64,000 nt of DNA from Sneathiella marina (GCF_023746535.1 NZ_CP098747.1:3523501-3587500); one strand, 5' to 3'; counted from the first letter of the stretch, positions 47,671-56,934 are shown. Notes: generated from the letters alone by a model not told the origin. A program made the numbers and translations.

Positions 47671-48255
47671 ATGAGCGAGAATACCCCCCCGGACCTGGAA
47701 GCCCTTCAACAGAAAATGTCTGAGGAACTGGCCAAGCATTGGAAGATGTTCCTGTTTCAGGGCATTCTTATGTGTATTCTGGGATTTGTCGCCGTGGGCG
47801 CCCCGCAGCTTGCCACACTGGCCGTTGAGATCTTTATTGGCTGGCTCTTGCTGGTCGGCGGGATCATCCGCATCTTCACCCTGTTCAGGGCTCCGAAACT
47901 GCCCGGATCCTTCTGGTCCATCGTCACCGCCATTCTGCTGATTGCCGTCGGCCTTATCCTGGTCTTGCAGCCCTTGAAGGGAACACTCACCCTGACCATG
48001 GTGCTGATCGCGCTGTTTATTTTCCAGGGCCTTGCCTCGGTCATCATTGCCTTCCAGTTCCGCGAGCATCTTAAAAGCTGGGGCTGGACCCTGTTCAGCG
48101 GCGTTGTCGACCTGGTCCTGGCTTACATGATCTGGAAAGGCTGGCCCGATAGCGCCGCCTGGGCCATCGGTTTGCTGGTTGGCATTAACCTGCTGTTCGC
48201 CGGCATCACGCTTGTTTTTACGGCTCTGGCCGCGCGTCCCGCCAACCCGGACTAA
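47671..48255 (+). CDS. HdeD-like membrane protein
   Basis: A 194-residue integral membrane protein with about six hydrophobic segments: FLFQGILMCILGFVAVGAP, then LAVEIFIGWLLLVGGIIRI and further helices. This spacing and the conserved FIGWLLLVGGIIRIF turn are those of the HdeD (DUF308) family, linked with acid stress in E. coli; the biochemical role is not known. It follows the copper ATPase by 103 bases, with GAGGAGAAG as ribosome site. No regulator adjoins. It is convergent with the HAD gene, 12 bases away. Confidence 0.85.
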   Translation: MSENTPPDLEALQQKMSEELAKHWKMFLFQGILMCILGFVAVGAPQLATLAVEIFIGWLLLVGGIIRIFTLFRAPKLPGSFWSIVTAILLIAVGLILVLQPLKGTLTLTMVLIALFIFQGLASVIIAFQFREHLKSWGWTLFSGVVDLVLAYMIWKGWPDSAAWAIGLLVGINLLFAGITLVFTALAARPANPD

Positions 48256-48267
48256 CGGGCGGTATCG

Positions 48268-49182
48268 TCAGGTTGTTCTGGAAATAAAATCCGGGACAAT
48301 ACCCGACGAGGCGATCAGCTCGGGGATATTTTCATCCTTCAATAATCCATGATCGGTGATCAGGACCGTGCGGATACCGGCCGCGGCGCCGCCCAGAATA
48401 TCCGTATGCAAGGTATCACCAACCATGGCGACGCGATGTTTGGGGATTTCTTTCAATGCGGGCTGGGCCAATCCATAGGTAAAAATACTGGCGAAAGGCT
48501 TGCCAAAAAACTGCGGGTTGATACCTGTTTCATCCGCCAGCTCATGGGCATAATATCCCGGCTCGAGGGACAGGCCATATTCTCTCGGCGCCACCAGGTC
48601 CGGGTTGCCGACAAGCACCGGGCGCGGTTTCTTCTGCAGCGACCGGGTCAGCAGGATCTGACGGGCCGGCGTCCATTCGGCGCTGCTGAGAAACAGCACG
48701 CCGTCAACCTCGTCATAGGTTTCCGGATCATCCAGCAGCAGCACGGTTTTTGCGTCGATCTCGTCCAGCCCGGCGGTGGGCATGGCGACAACTCCCCAGA
48801 TCATTTGGGAGGCAAAGGTCATCAGCGCCGCCCGCGCCGTATTGCGGCTTGAAATCACCTGATGCGGTGCGAAATCAAAGCCAAAAGACCGGTATTTCTC
48901 CAGCACATTGGCCGCCCCGTAAGACGCCCCGTTAGTAATGACGAAAATCTGCTTGCCCAGGTCCGTCAGCGCCCGCAGCCGTTCCACGGCCCCCGGAACC
49001 GGGCTGTCACCCACATTCAGGACACCGAACGCATCGAGGAAAAATACATCAATCTCGTCGGCCAGATCCTCCAGATGTTCAATGCTGTGCGAGCGGGTCG
49101 GAAAGTCAGCCCTCGGCAGCCGATGCCGGATATCTTCGTAGCGCCGGAAAATCTCCGCTGCCCGTGCTGTCGGTTGTCGCAT
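48268..49182 (-). CDS. HAD-IIA family phosphatase-like protein
   Basis: A 304-residue HAD superfamily protein. Motif I is VFFLDAFGVLNVG near residue 50: the nucleophile Asp is present but the position of the second Asp (general acid, DxD) is Phe, as in the NagD-like hyp4 branch with LDxWGVLH. Motif II is FVITNGAS and motif IV MVGDTLHTDILGGA with its two Asp. The cap between them (residues 110-220) is of type IIA. It follows the second PhnE-type permease gene by 13 bases in the phosphonate-transporter operon, which points to a phosphoester released from the imported compound. Reduced or altered catalysis is possible. Confidence 0.85.
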   Translation of the reverse strand: MRQPTARAAEIFRRYEDIRHRLPRADFPTRSHSIEHLEDLADEIDVFFLDAFGVLNVGDSPVPGAVERLRALTDLGKQIFVITNGASYGAANVLEKYRSFGFDFAPHQVISSRNTARAALMTFASQMIWGVVAMPTAGLDEIDAKTVLLLDDPETYDEVDGVLFLSSAEWTPARQILLTRSLQKKPRPVLVGNPDLVAPREYGLSLEPGYYAHELADETGINPQFFGKPFASIFTYGLAQPALKEIPKHRVAMVGDTLHTDILGGAAAGIRTVLITDHGLLKDENIPELIASSGIVPDFISRTT

Positions 49183-49195
49183 TCATTGAACCTAT

Positions 49196-50008
49196 CTAGA
49201 TGATTGCTGCGCGGATTTTGGCGGATACCCATTCACTGACCAGAACCGTCGCCAGGATCACCAGCAGGATAACCGAGACCTGGGTCCAGGCCAGCGTCGA
49301 AATGGACGCATCCAGCTGGATGCCGATACCGCCGGCACCGACCAGTCCCAGCACCGTGGATTCGCGAATATTGATATCCCAGCGGAACACGGAAATACCG
49401 GCAAAAGACGGCATGATCTGCGGAAAGATACCGTAACTCAGTTGCTGCGAGCGGGCCGCCCCGGTTGCCGTGATCGCCTCCACCTGCTTGGTGTCGATTT
49501 CCTCGATGGATTCATAAAGAAGCTTGGCACAGAAGCCGATAGACCTCAGGGCAATGGCTATCACCCCGGCAAACACGCCCGGCCCGATAATTGACACCAG
49601 CATCAACGCCCAGATCAGGGAATTGATCGACCGCGAGGAGACGATAATCAGCAAGGCAGCCGCCCGCACCGTTGGATGCGGTGTCGTGTTATGAGCGGCA
49701 AGGAAGGCGATGGGCACGGCAAAGACAAGAGCAATGCCCGTGCCCAGGGTGGCGATATTGATGGTATCCCAGACCGGTTTCCACAGAACATCCATATAGC
49801 TCCATTTGGGCGGCACCATACGGGTCGCCATATCCGCGGCCTGCGTGCCCGCATCCTGCACAAAGAACCAGATTGTCCGCTCGGAAATCAGCTCCCAGCA
49901 ATAAACAACAATGGCCACACCGATCAGATAACAAAACCAGGTTGCCAGACTGGCAAAGGTGGTGCGGCGTCTCCAGACGGGGCCTTTATCGGTTTCAAGT
50001 ACCGGCAT
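49196..50008 (-). CDS. phnE: Phosphonate-type ABC permease PhnE (second)
   Basis: A permease of 270 residues from ATG 50008, whose start overlaps the preceding permease stop (TAATG); a GTG 12 bases upstream is possible. It has five or six membrane helices. Its conserved loop EEIDTKQVEAITATGAARSQ near residue 165 and the FRWDINIRESTVLGLVGAGG segment near 215 are hallmarks of PhnE/PtxC-type permeases. It forms a heterodimer with the other PhnE-like protein. The preceding loop GVIAIALRSIGFCAKLLYES is also conserved in the family. Confidence 0.92.
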   Translation of the reverse strand: MPVLETDKGPVWRRRTTFASLATWFCYLIGVAIVVYCWELISERTIWFFVQDAGTQAADMATRMVPPKWSYMDVLWKPVWDTINIATLGTGIALVFAVPIAFLAAHNTTPHPTVRAAALLIIVSSRSINSLIWALMLVSIIGPGVFAGVIAIALRSIGFCAKLLYESIEEIDTKQVEAITATGAARSQQLSYGIFPQIMPSFAGISVFRWDINIRESTVLGLVGAGGIGIQLDASISTLAWTQVSVILLVILATVLVSEWVSAKIRAAII

Positions 50009-50823
50009 TACTGCACCCACTTTCTGAGATATCCCGACAGATATTCAAGCCCCATGACAATCACGATAATGATGATCAGAATGGCTGCCGCACTGTCAAA
50101 CTCATAACGGTCAAAGGAGGTCAGCAAGGTCGCCCCGATACCGCCGCCGCCAACAATACCGACCACCGCGGATTCGCGGAAATTAATATCCAGCCGATAC
50201 ATGGACAGCCCGATCATGCGCGGCATGACTTGCGGCTGCACCGCGTAATTGATCCATTGCAGCCAACTGGCCCCGGTCGAGCGAATGGCTTCCGCCTGCA
50301 CCGGATCCATATTCTCGATATCTTCCGCCAGCAATTTGGCAAAGAACCCGACGGTGGCGATGGTCAGCGCCAGGAACCCGGCAAAGGGCCCAAACCCGAA
50401 CAGCTTCACGGCGAAGATTGCCAGAATTATTTCCGGGAAGGTCCGGCTGATAGCAACGATGCCGCGGCACACCAGATAAACCGGCAGCGGGGCCAGATTG
50501 CGGGCCGCGCCCAGGCCAACCGGGACCGACAGGGCGATACCGGCAACGGTGGCGATAACCGTCATCCAGATGCTTTCCAGGATGCCATCAAGAATGGACT
50601 CCCAGCGACTGGTGAAATCCGGCGGGAAAAACGCCGACAGGAATTTCTGGCCGCGCGGAATGCCCTCGGCAACCCGTCCCCAGTTAACTTCCATGGTGCC
50701 AAAGGCCAGCGCCAGATAAATGGCGGCGCCAAACCATAACAAATAGCGCAGCCACGCACGTTTGATCAGCGGCGGTTTTTTCCAGCTGCTGGGATAGGAT
50801 GTTTTTTCGGAAAGATCGGTCAT
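50008..50823 (-). CDS. phnE: Phosphonate-type ABC permease PhnE (first)
   Basis: A 271-residue permease with an N-terminal cytosolic stretch and TM1 at [17 protein letters not shown]. The conserved ATPase-docking region is [20 protein letters not shown] near residue 175 and the family block [20 protein letters not shown] is near 215. It overlaps the ATPase gene by 4 bases (ATGA at 50820-50823) upstream and the second permease downstream, so the operon is tightly coupled. Two separate PhnE proteins, rather than one, are common in alphaproteobacterial phosphonate and phosphite transporters. Confidence 0.92.
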   Translation of the reverse strand: MTDLSEKTSYPSSWKKPPLIKRAWLRYLLWFGAAIYLALAFGTMEVNWGRVAEGIPRGQKFLSAFFPPDFTSRWESILDGILESIWMTVIATVAGIALSVPVGLGAARNLAPLPVYLVCRGIVAISRTFPEIILAIFAVKLFGFGPFAGFLALTIATVGFFAKLLAEDIENMDPVQAEAIRSTGASWLQWINYAVQPQVMPRMIGLSMYRLDINFRESAVVGIVGGGGIGATLLTSFDRYEFDSAAAILIIIIVIVMGLEYLSGYLRKWVQ

Positions 50824-51635
50824 GCGGATGCCACCGGCTCCGGTGCCTCCTCATCGTTCTCGTCCTCATCCTCGACCTTGCTGATGGTCGCTTCCCAGTC
50901 TTCCTCGCCGTAAATCTGGGTCAGGACATCCGGGCCCAGTCCATCGGGCGGACCATCATAAACTATCTCTCCCAGCTGCAGGCCAACAACCCGTTTTGCA
51001 AACATCTGGGCCAGTAGAACATCATGAATATTGATAATGGCGGACAGATGCCGCTCCTCGCACAGCTCGCAAATCAGGCGCATGATCTGGCGGGAGGTCT
51101 TGGGATCCAGACTGGCCGTCGGCTCATCAACCAACAGCAGCGCCGGATCCTGAATAAGAGCCCGGGCAATCCCCACCCTTTGGCGCTGCCCACCCGAGAG
51201 TTCATCGGCGCGCTTGTCGGCCATATGTTTCAGGCCCACACGATCCAGCAGCCGAAAGGCTTCCTGAACATCAGCCGCAGGATATTTACGAAACCAGCTG
51301 CGCCAGAACCCCACATAACCCAACCGGCCCGACAGCACATTTTCCATAACCGTCAGACGCTCAACCAGTGCGTATTCCTGAAAGATCATGCCCATGCGGC
51401 GACGGGCTTTGCGCAAACCCCGGGCCGACAGCGAGGAGATCACCTCGCCGTCCAGGGTGATCACGCCCTCTGTTGGATCAACCAGTCGGTTGATGCAGCG
51501 GATCAGGGTGGATTTACCGGCGCCGCTGGGCCCAATAAGGGCCATCACTTGCCCTTCCGGGATTTCCAGGGTGACTTCTTTAAGGGCCAGATCTCCCGTC
51601 TTGTAACGCTTTGATACTGATTTCAAGCTGAGCAT
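50820..51635 (-). CDS. phnC: Phosphonate-type ABC transporter ATPase
   Basis: A 271-residue ATPase: Walker [12 protein letters not shown] near residue 35, a PhnC-type region [20 protein letters not shown] near 83, the signature [15 protein letters not shown] near 144 and Walker [14 protein letters not shown]. The C-terminal tail is acidic ([14 protein letters not shown]), which is unusual. It energises uptake of phosphonates, phosphite or related phosphorus compounds through the PhnE pair. It lies 79 bases after the phnD stop, and a hairpin terminator sits in that gap, so it is expressed at lower level than phnD. Confidence 0.92.
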   Translation of the reverse strand: MLSLKSVSKRYKTGDLALKEVTLEIPEGQVMALIGPSGAGKSTLIRCINRLVDPTEGVITLDGEVISSLSARGLRKARRRMGMIFQEYALVERLTVMENVLSGRLGYVGFWRSWFRKYPAADVQEAFRLLDRVGLKHMADKRADELSGGQRQRVGIARALIQDPALLLVDEPTASLDPKTSRQIMRLICELCEERHLSAIINIHDVLLAQMFAKRVVGLQLGEIVYDGPPDGLGPDVLTQIYGEEDWEATISKVEDEDENDEEAPEPVASA

Positions 51636-51654
51636 AAAGGGTTCCCATACAATC

Positions 51655-51693
51655 CAAAAAAAACGACCGGGCTCTTCTTTTTGAAAAGCCCGG
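51655..51693 (-). terminator. Intercistronic hairpin terminator between phnD and phnC
   Basis: CCGGGCT at 51667-51673 pairs with AGCCCGG at 51687-51693 around a 13-base loop. On the minus strand, this hairpin is followed after CGT by a run of T residues (plus-strand A-run 51655-51663). It is a textbook Rho-independent terminator placed just after the binding-protein gene and before phnC, which is read in the same direction. Partial termination would raise the binding protein relative to the membrane complex. Confidence 0.85.
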
Positions 51694-51714
51694 CGTTTCT
51701 ACTTCAAACGATGC

Positions 51715-52686
51715 TTATTTGCAATCGTATGTGACGCCGTTCGCCGCATCGATTTTGCGGATCACATTCCAGTCGGATTTATGATGGATCCCGATAAAGG
51801 AACCTTCCTTTTTGAATTCTTCCTGCAACGCGGAACCTTCCCAGTCAAAGGTAAAAAACGCCTGCTTGATTTTCGCGACAACTTCCGGATGCAAATCATG
51901 GGCATGGCCATAACCGGTTGTCGGGAAGGTTTGTGATTTATAGATTGTCCGGATGGAAGCTGGATCAATAACCCCGCGATCGATCATGCGTTTCATCACA
52001 GAATTGGCAATGGCTGCAGCTTCATAATCCTTGTTGGTAACGCCGAGAACAGAATTGTCATGCTTGCCACTGAAGGCGGTTTTGAAATCTTTATCGGCAA
52101 CCAGACCGAAATCACTCTTCAAGATAGCGGAAGGTGCCTTAAAGCCGGAATTCGAAGTTGGCGAGGTGAAGGCCAATGTCTTGCCTTTCAAATCATTAGG
52201 GGATTTGATCGGGCTGTCCGCAGGCACGATAATTTCCATTTCATAGCCAAAGCTGCCGTCCTTGGACGCCATCATGGCAAAGGGCACCATACCTGCGCAG
52301 GAAACGGCCACCGGGTTACCACCGGTGTTCACACCAGCCACATGCAAACGGCCGGAGCGCATGGCTTCATATTGTGCGGCATAGGACTGAACCGGAAAAA
52401 ACACCACTTTCTTGCCGGTTGTCTCGGCCATATGGTTGATAAAACCGTCCCAGACTTTCGCGTAAACAGCCGGATCTTCAACCGGGGTATAAGAAAAAAT
52501 GATTGTGTCCGGATCAACCCATTTGCTGTCATCCAGCGGCAAATCGGCCGTCTGGTTATAATCGCGATCGCAATAACGCGCATCCAACGTCCCGCGGTGG
52601 CAATCCTCTGCCTGCGCAGGTGCGCCGCCGGCCAGCATTGAAACGGCAAAGACCGCAGCAGCCATCATGCTTAGTAATTTTCCCAT
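51715..52686 (-). CDS. phnD: Phosphonate-type periplasmic binding protein
   Basis: A 323-residue protein with a signal peptide ending in GGAPAQAED (about residue 27). The core shows IIFSYTPVEDPAVYAKVWDG and FFPVQSYAAQYEAMRSGRL (residues 60-115), then the ligand loop FTSPTSNSGFKAP near residue 173, corresponding to the phosphonate-binding SxTSG loop of PhnD. The part between residues 30 and 55 has three Cys (EDCHRGTLDARYCDRDYNQ has two), which could form a disulfide. It binds phosphonate, phosphite or possibly another oxyanion. It starts its operon with GAGGGAG as ribosome site, and diverges from an SDR gene across 180 bases. Confidence 0.9.
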   Translation of the reverse strand: MGKLLSMMAAAVFAVSMLAGGAPAQAEDCHRGTLDARYCDRDYNQTADLPLDDSKWVDPDTIIFSYTPVEDPAVYAKVWDGFINHMAETTGKKVVFFPVQSYAAQYEAMRSGRLHVAGVNTGGNPVAVSCAGMVPFAMMASKDGSFGYEMEIIVPADSPIKSPNDLKGKTLAFTSPTSNSGFKAPSAILKSDFGLVADKDFKTAFSGKHDNSVLGVTNKDYEAAAIANSVMKRMIDRGVIDPASIRTIYKSQTFPTTGYGHAHDLHPEVVAKIKQAFFTFDWEGSALQEEFKKEGSFIGIHHKSDWNVIRKIDAANGVTYDCK

Positions 52687-52866
52687 GTTCGTCTCCCTCT
52701 ATTATTCTTTTCTTCCAAGCAACGCCCGAAATGTTCGAGCCCGAATAACTTGAAAGTATTTATCGCCTAAAACGAACTTTATACGAAAGTAAAAGTTTAT
52801 CTAGGTTTTTATCTGCTGCAACGGTCCGATGGCGTGATATACCTAAAAGAAAAAAGGAATTATACG

Positions 52867-53601
52867 ATGACTGATCTAGATTTCTCCGGCCAGACGGCCC
52901 TCATTGTTGGCGGATCCAGTGGGATAGGCAATGGTATCGCCCAAAGCCTGCGGGCCCGCGGGGCCGAGGTTCATATCTGGGGGACACGGGCCAGCGCCGC
53001 CGATTATGAAGGTGAGGACGGCTCTGATCTGACTGGATTATCCTATCAGCAAATGGATATCTCTGATTTTGACGCCGTCGCAAATGCCGACGCCGCCTTT
53101 GCCAAACTTGATATTCTTGTGCTCTGTCAGGGCACGGTTGTCTATAATCGCGGAGAATTTGAAATGCCGGGCTGGATGAAGGTGATAGATGTCAATCTCA
53201 ACAGCCTGATGGCCTGTGCGGCGAAATTTCATGACATGCTGCAGCAGACACAGGGCAACATGATTGTCATCAGCTCGACCGCCGGTTACCACGCGACCAA
53301 GGGGAATCCGGCTTATAATGCGTCGAAAACCGGAGCGCTGGGCTTCACCCGCACCATGGGACAGGCCTGGGCCAAGGATGGTATCCGGGTCAATGGCGTT
53401 GCACCGGGGCTGGTCGATACAAAGCTGACCAAGGTAACGACGGAAAATCCGGACCGCCTGAAAGCCACCACCCAGAGCATTCCCATGCGGCGGCTGGGGA
53501 CGCCCGACGATATCGCCGGGGCGGTGCTGTACCTGGCCTCGCCGCTGGCCGGTTATGTCACCGGGCAAACCATCGTTGTCGATGGCGGTTTGATCCTGTA
53601 A
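52867..53601 (+). CDS. Short-chain dehydrogenase/reductase
   Basis: A 244-residue SDR starting at ATG 52867 (AAGGA 10 bases upstream); an ATG at 52834 has no such site. Cofactor motif GGSSGIGNGIA (a GGSSGxG variant of TGxxxGxG), catalytic Ser in VISSTAGYH and YNASK near residue 150, and VNGVAPGLVDTKLT are seen. After strand 2 stands WGTRASAADY, with Arg near the position favouring NADP(H). It is the first gene of the rightward catabolic cluster and lies divergent to phnD; the next SDR follows 30 bases on. Confidence 0.9.
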   Translation: MTDLDFSGQTALIVGGSSGIGNGIAQSLRARGAEVHIWGTRASAADYEGEDGSDLTGLSYQQMDISDFDAVANADAAFAKLDILVLCQGTVVYNRGEFEMPGWMKVIDVNLNSLMACAAKFHDMLQQTQGNMIVISSTAGYHATKGNPAYNASKTGALGFTRTMGQAWAKDGIRVNGVAPGLVDTKLTKVTTENPDRLKATTQSIPMRRLGTPDDIAGAVLYLASPLAGYVTGQTIVVDGGLIL

Positions 53602-53631
53602 CTCCCTGAAATCAAGAAGAAGGAAAATTCC

Positions 53632-54411
53632 ATGGCACGACTTTCAACACTCAGCCGCTCCATTGCCGGAAAAACCGCGCTTGTTACCGGTGCCGCCAGT
53701 GGCATGGGCCGGGCGACGGCGCATCTGTTTGCCGATGAAGGCGCCCATGTCGCCGTTGCCGACATAAATGAAGACGGCGTTCAGGCTGTTGTCGAAGAAA
53801 TCAAGGCGGCCGGGGGCTCGGCCGCGGGCTGGTGCTTTGATGTGGCTGACCTGGGCGAAATAAATACCGCCGTCGACGGTGCTGCCAAGACTTTCGGCGG
53901 TCTCGATATTCTGATCAATAACGCCGGTTTTTCCCATCATATGTCCGTGGAAGACGACGCGTTCGAGGAAAACTGGCAGCGGCATATGGATGTTTTGCTC
54001 ACGGCCCATGTTCGTCTGGTGCGGGCCGCGTTGCCCTATTTAAAAGTCGCCGGTGGTGGCCGCATCGTCAATATTGCCTCGACCGAGGGTCTCGGCGCGA
54101 CGCCGGAAATAGCCCCTTATACATCGGCCAAACACGGGGTGATCGGCCTGACCCGGTCGCTGGCGGTGGAACTGCCGAAATACGGCATCACGGTCAATTG
54201 CATTTGCCCCGGCGCTATTCATACCGGCATCACCTCGCGTATCAAGGATGAGCATAAGGAAATCTTTTCGCGCCGGCGAATCCCCTTGAAACGCTATGGT
54301 AATCCCGAAGAAGTCGCCCACGCCACCCTGTCCCTGGTCCTGCCCGCCGCCTCCTATATCAACGGCGTCGCCCTGCCCGTCGATGCCGGCCTGACCATCA
54401 AGAACGCGTGA
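53632..54411 (+). CDS. Short-chain dehydrogenase/reductase
   Basis: A 259-residue classical SDR: TGAASGMGRATAHLF near residue 20, ADINEDG after strand 2 (Asp, so NAD(H) is likely), INNAGF, catalytic Ser in NIASTEG, and YTSAK as the Tyr/Lys pair. The C-terminal region contains ICPGAIHTGITSRI and YINGVALPVDAGLTI. It belongs to the glucose/3-oxoacyl reductase-like branch and may oxidise a secondary alcohol of the cluster's substrate. It follows the first SDR by 30 bases and is convergent with the LysR gene, 6 bases apart. Confidence 0.92.
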   Translation: MARLSTLSRSIAGKTALVTGAASGMGRATAHLFADEGAHVAVADINEDGVQAVVEEIKAAGGSAAGWCFDVADLGEINTAVDGAAKTFGGLDILINNAGFSHHMSVEDDAFEENWQRHMDVLLTAHVRLVRAALPYLKVAGGGRIVNIASTEGLGATPEIAPYTSAKHGVIGLTRSLAVELPKYGITVNCICPGAIHTGITSRIKDEHKEIFSRRRIPLKRYGNPEEVAHATLSLVLPAASYINGVALPVDAGLTIKNA

Positions 54412-54417
54412 GCCTCC

Positions 54418-55320
54418 TCAATCCATCCAGTCGGGGAATTTTGCCAGTTCAGTGACGACGCGAATTCTCATTTCCTCGGCGGCGGGGGAGAGCACCCTGT
54501 CCGGGCGGGTGATGAGGCCGACGGGGCGGCGGATCGTTGGCTCGATCAGCGGCAGGGTGACAATATTGCTGGTATCGATAACCGGCAAGTAAGAGGACAG
54601 GATAACCCCGAGACCGGCGCCAGCAGCGACCAGCGCCGCAGCCGTGGGCACCAGCGCCGGTTCCAGGATGGTATTGACCGTAATGCCATGATCCGCAAGG
54701 TCGCGATCAATGCGCTGGCGGGTGCCGGTGTCGCTGGACAACATGACGATTTCCTCATCGCCAATGTCCAGCCAGCGGACAACCTCGTGGCGGGCGAAGC
54801 GGTGATCCTTTGCCGCGATCAGCAGGATCTCGTCATCATAGAGCTGCTCGAATTTCAGACCCTGCAGCTCGTCCTGGGACGAGGCGATGGCAAAATCCGC
54901 GGCCCCCTCCCGCACTTTATCGATAATCGATTCAAAGATACCATCGTGGATTTGCACGGTGATATCCGGAAATTCACGACGATAGTCGACAATGATCCGT
55001 GGCAACTGATTAGCCGCAACGGAGGGAAAAGTGGCAACGGTCACCTTGCCTTTTTTCAGGCTGGCCAGATCGCGCATATGCGCCATGGTCCGGTCCAGAT
55101 CGACGACTATCTTGCGGGCCCGCGGCAAAAACTCCGCCCCCATTTCAGTGAGCGACACTTCCCGCGTACTGCGGACAAGTAATTTCACACCGACGCTGTC
55201 TTCCAGTTGCTGGATCAAAAGGGACAATGTGGGCTGGGTGATGCGCTGTTCCTGCGCCGCCTTGGTGAAATGCAGGTGGCGGGCAACAGCGTCGAAAGCC
55301 TTTAAATGCTTGAGGTCCAT
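54418..55320 (-). CDS. LysR-family transcriptional regulator
   Basis: A 300-residue LysR protein: wHTH in KHLKAFDAVARHLHFTKAAQ and RITQPTLSLLIQQLEDSVGV (residues 1-60), then the effector domain with KVTVATFPSVAANQLPRIIV near residue 95. It is transcribed away from the aldehyde dehydrogenase gene across a 130-base AT-rich region (palindrome-like TATTAATA near 55343). By the usual LysR arrangement it activates that operon in the presence of a pathway intermediate. It lies between the SDR pair and the ALDH-HIBADH-FAD-TauD run, so it is the best candidate for pathway-specific control. Confidence 0.92.
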   Translation of the reverse strand: MDLKHLKAFDAVARHLHFTKAAQEQRITQPTLSLLIQQLEDSVGVKLLVRSTREVSLTEMGAEFLPRARKIVVDLDRTMAHMRDLASLKKGKVTVATFPSVAANQLPRIIVDYRREFPDITVQIHDGIFESIIDKVREGAADFAIASSQDELQGLKFEQLYDDEILLIAAKDHRFARHEVVRWLDIGDEEIVMLSSDTGTRQRIDRDLADHGITVNTILEPALVPTAAALVAAGAGLGVILSSYLPVIDTSNIVTLPLIEPTIRRPVGLITRPDRVLSPAAEEMRIRVVTELAKFPDWMD

Positions 55321-55450
55321 GATTATTTATACCATTTCTCTATTAATAAGCTCTATTATTCTATTTTACATATGAATTGCCCCTGAGTAAATTATTTTCC
55401 ACCCATTCAAGAAATCGACATAAGCTGATCACAAATGGGGGAGAGCCGAC

Positions 55451-56911
55451 GTGACCTTTAAACTTGATGATAATCTGCTGCTGCCATTGGGGGGAAATTG
55501 GATCCTCGGTGAGGGTGCCGACATGCCCTTGTTCAACCCCGCCGACGGCACGCAGATGGGAAGCTTGAAAACCGCCTCACTGGCGCAAGTCGAGACAACC
55601 ATCAACGCAGCGAATGAGGCGTTTGTAAATTCCGGCTGGGCGACCCTGAACCCGCATCTTCGCGCCGGTTATCTTTTTGATGCCGCCAATCTGATCCGGC
55701 AGCGGGCCGAAAGCCTCGCGTTGCTGCAAACCAAGGAAAACGGCAAGACCCTGACAGAATCCAACGGCCAGGTGACCAGCGCCGCCGGGATCGTCCGCTA
55801 TTTTGCGGCGGTTTGTGAAAGCCTGACCGACGACATCAATCCGGCGCGCGGGGACTACCTGAGCGCCACACTGCATGAGCCTTACGGTGTGGTCGCCGCC
55901 ATCACCCCGTGGAATTCGCCGCTGACCATGGCCGCACAGAAAATCGCACCGGCCCTTGCCGCCGGCAACGCGGTGATTTTGAAACCCTCGGAGCTGACAT
56001 CCGTTGTCTCCCTTGAACTGGCCCGCTGCTTTACGGATGCGGGACTTCCCGACGGGCTGTTGAGTGTGCTGCCCGGCGGCCCCGATGTGGGCAATGCCCT
56101 GACAAATCATGCGGATATCCATATGATTTCCTTCACCGGCGGCACCGAAACCGGCCGCCGGATCGCCAAGGCGGTAGCCCCGCGTTTTATCCCGACAATT
56201 TTCGAGCTGGGCGGAAAATCCCCCAATATCGTGTTCGCCGACGCGGATCTGGAGGCTGCGGCCAAAGGCGTCACCGCGGCGATTTTCGGATCCGGTGGAC
56301 AGTCCTGTGTGGCTGGATCACGGCTGTTTGTCGAGGCGGCGATTTACGATGAGTTTATGGACCGGGTCAGAAAGGAAACCGCAAAAATCAATGTCGGTGA
56401 TCCCATGGACAGCACCAGCAATATTGGCCCCATGGCGTCCTTCGCGCAGCGCGAACGGGTGGAAGAGTACGTCCGGATCGGCCGCGAGGATGGCGGCAAG
56501 GTGACCATTGGCGGCGCCCGGCCCGAAGGACCCGAATATGAACACGGGGCCTATTACCTGCCGACCATTATTGAAAACCTGTCCCATAATTCGCGCGTCT
56601 GTCAGGAAGAAATATTCGGCAGTGTCCTCTGTGCCCTGCCCTTTGACGATCTGGAGCAGGTGGCCGGAATGGCCGATGAGACCGCCTTTGGCCTGGCCTG
56701 CGGTATCTGGTCGAAGGATATAACCATGGCCTGGAATCTCGGTCGCCGCTTACAGGCGGGCAGCGTCTGGATCAACACCTATAAACAACTCAGCATCGCC
56801 GCCCCCTTCGGCGGCTACAAGGAAAGCGGCCTCGGCCGGGAAAAGGGCCTGCAGGGCCTGCGCGCCTACCAACAATCAAAAAGCATCTATCTCGGCGGAT
56901 TTACAAGCTGA
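55451..56911 (+). CDS. Aldehyde dehydrogenase (NAD(P)+)
   Basis: A 486-residue enzyme oxidising an aldehyde to an acid. It has the Rossmann-binding ITPWNSPLTMAAQKIAPALA near residue 150, the general base Glu in FELGGKSPNIVF near residue 253, the nucleophile Cys in FGSGGQSCVAGSRL near residue 284 and PFGGYKESGLGREKG near the C terminus. All catalytic residues are present. The start is GTG 55451, with GGGGGAGAG upstream. It is the first gene of the run ALDH, HIBADH-like, TcuA-like, TauD-like, crotonase. Physiological substrate unknown. Confidence 0.94.
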   Translation: MTFKLDDNLLLPLGGNWILGEGADMPLFNPADGTQMGSLKTASLAQVETTINAANEAFVNSGWATLNPHLRAGYLFDAANLIRQRAESLALLQTKENGKTLTESNGQVTSAAGIVRYFAAVCESLTDDINPARGDYLSATLHEPYGVVAAITPWNSPLTMAAQKIAPALAAGNAVILKPSELTSVVSLELARCFTDAGLPDGLLSVLPGGPDVGNALTNHADIHMISFTGGTETGRRIAKAVAPRFIPTIFELGGKSPNIVFADADLEAAAKGVTAAIFGSGGQSCVAGSRLFVEAAIYDEFMDRVRKETAKINVGDPMDSTSNIGPMASFAQRERVEEYVRIGREDGGKVTIGGARPEGPEYEHGAYYLPTIIENLSHNSRVCQEEIFGSVLCALPFDDLEQVAGMADETAFGLACGIWSKDITMAWNLGRRLQAGSVWINTYKQLSIAAPFGGYKESGLGREKGLQGLRAYQQSKSIYLGGFTS

Positions 56912-56934
56912 CGGGATCAAGGAGAAACGACGGA

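Noticed and set aside
49873-50739. 288-codon plus-strand frame opposite the phnE genes
   Set aside because: Antisense to well-supported permeases; low-complexity polar translation and no ribosome site.
52060-52641. 193-codon plus-strand frame opposite phnD
   Set aside because: Antisense to a gene with signal peptide and family motifs.
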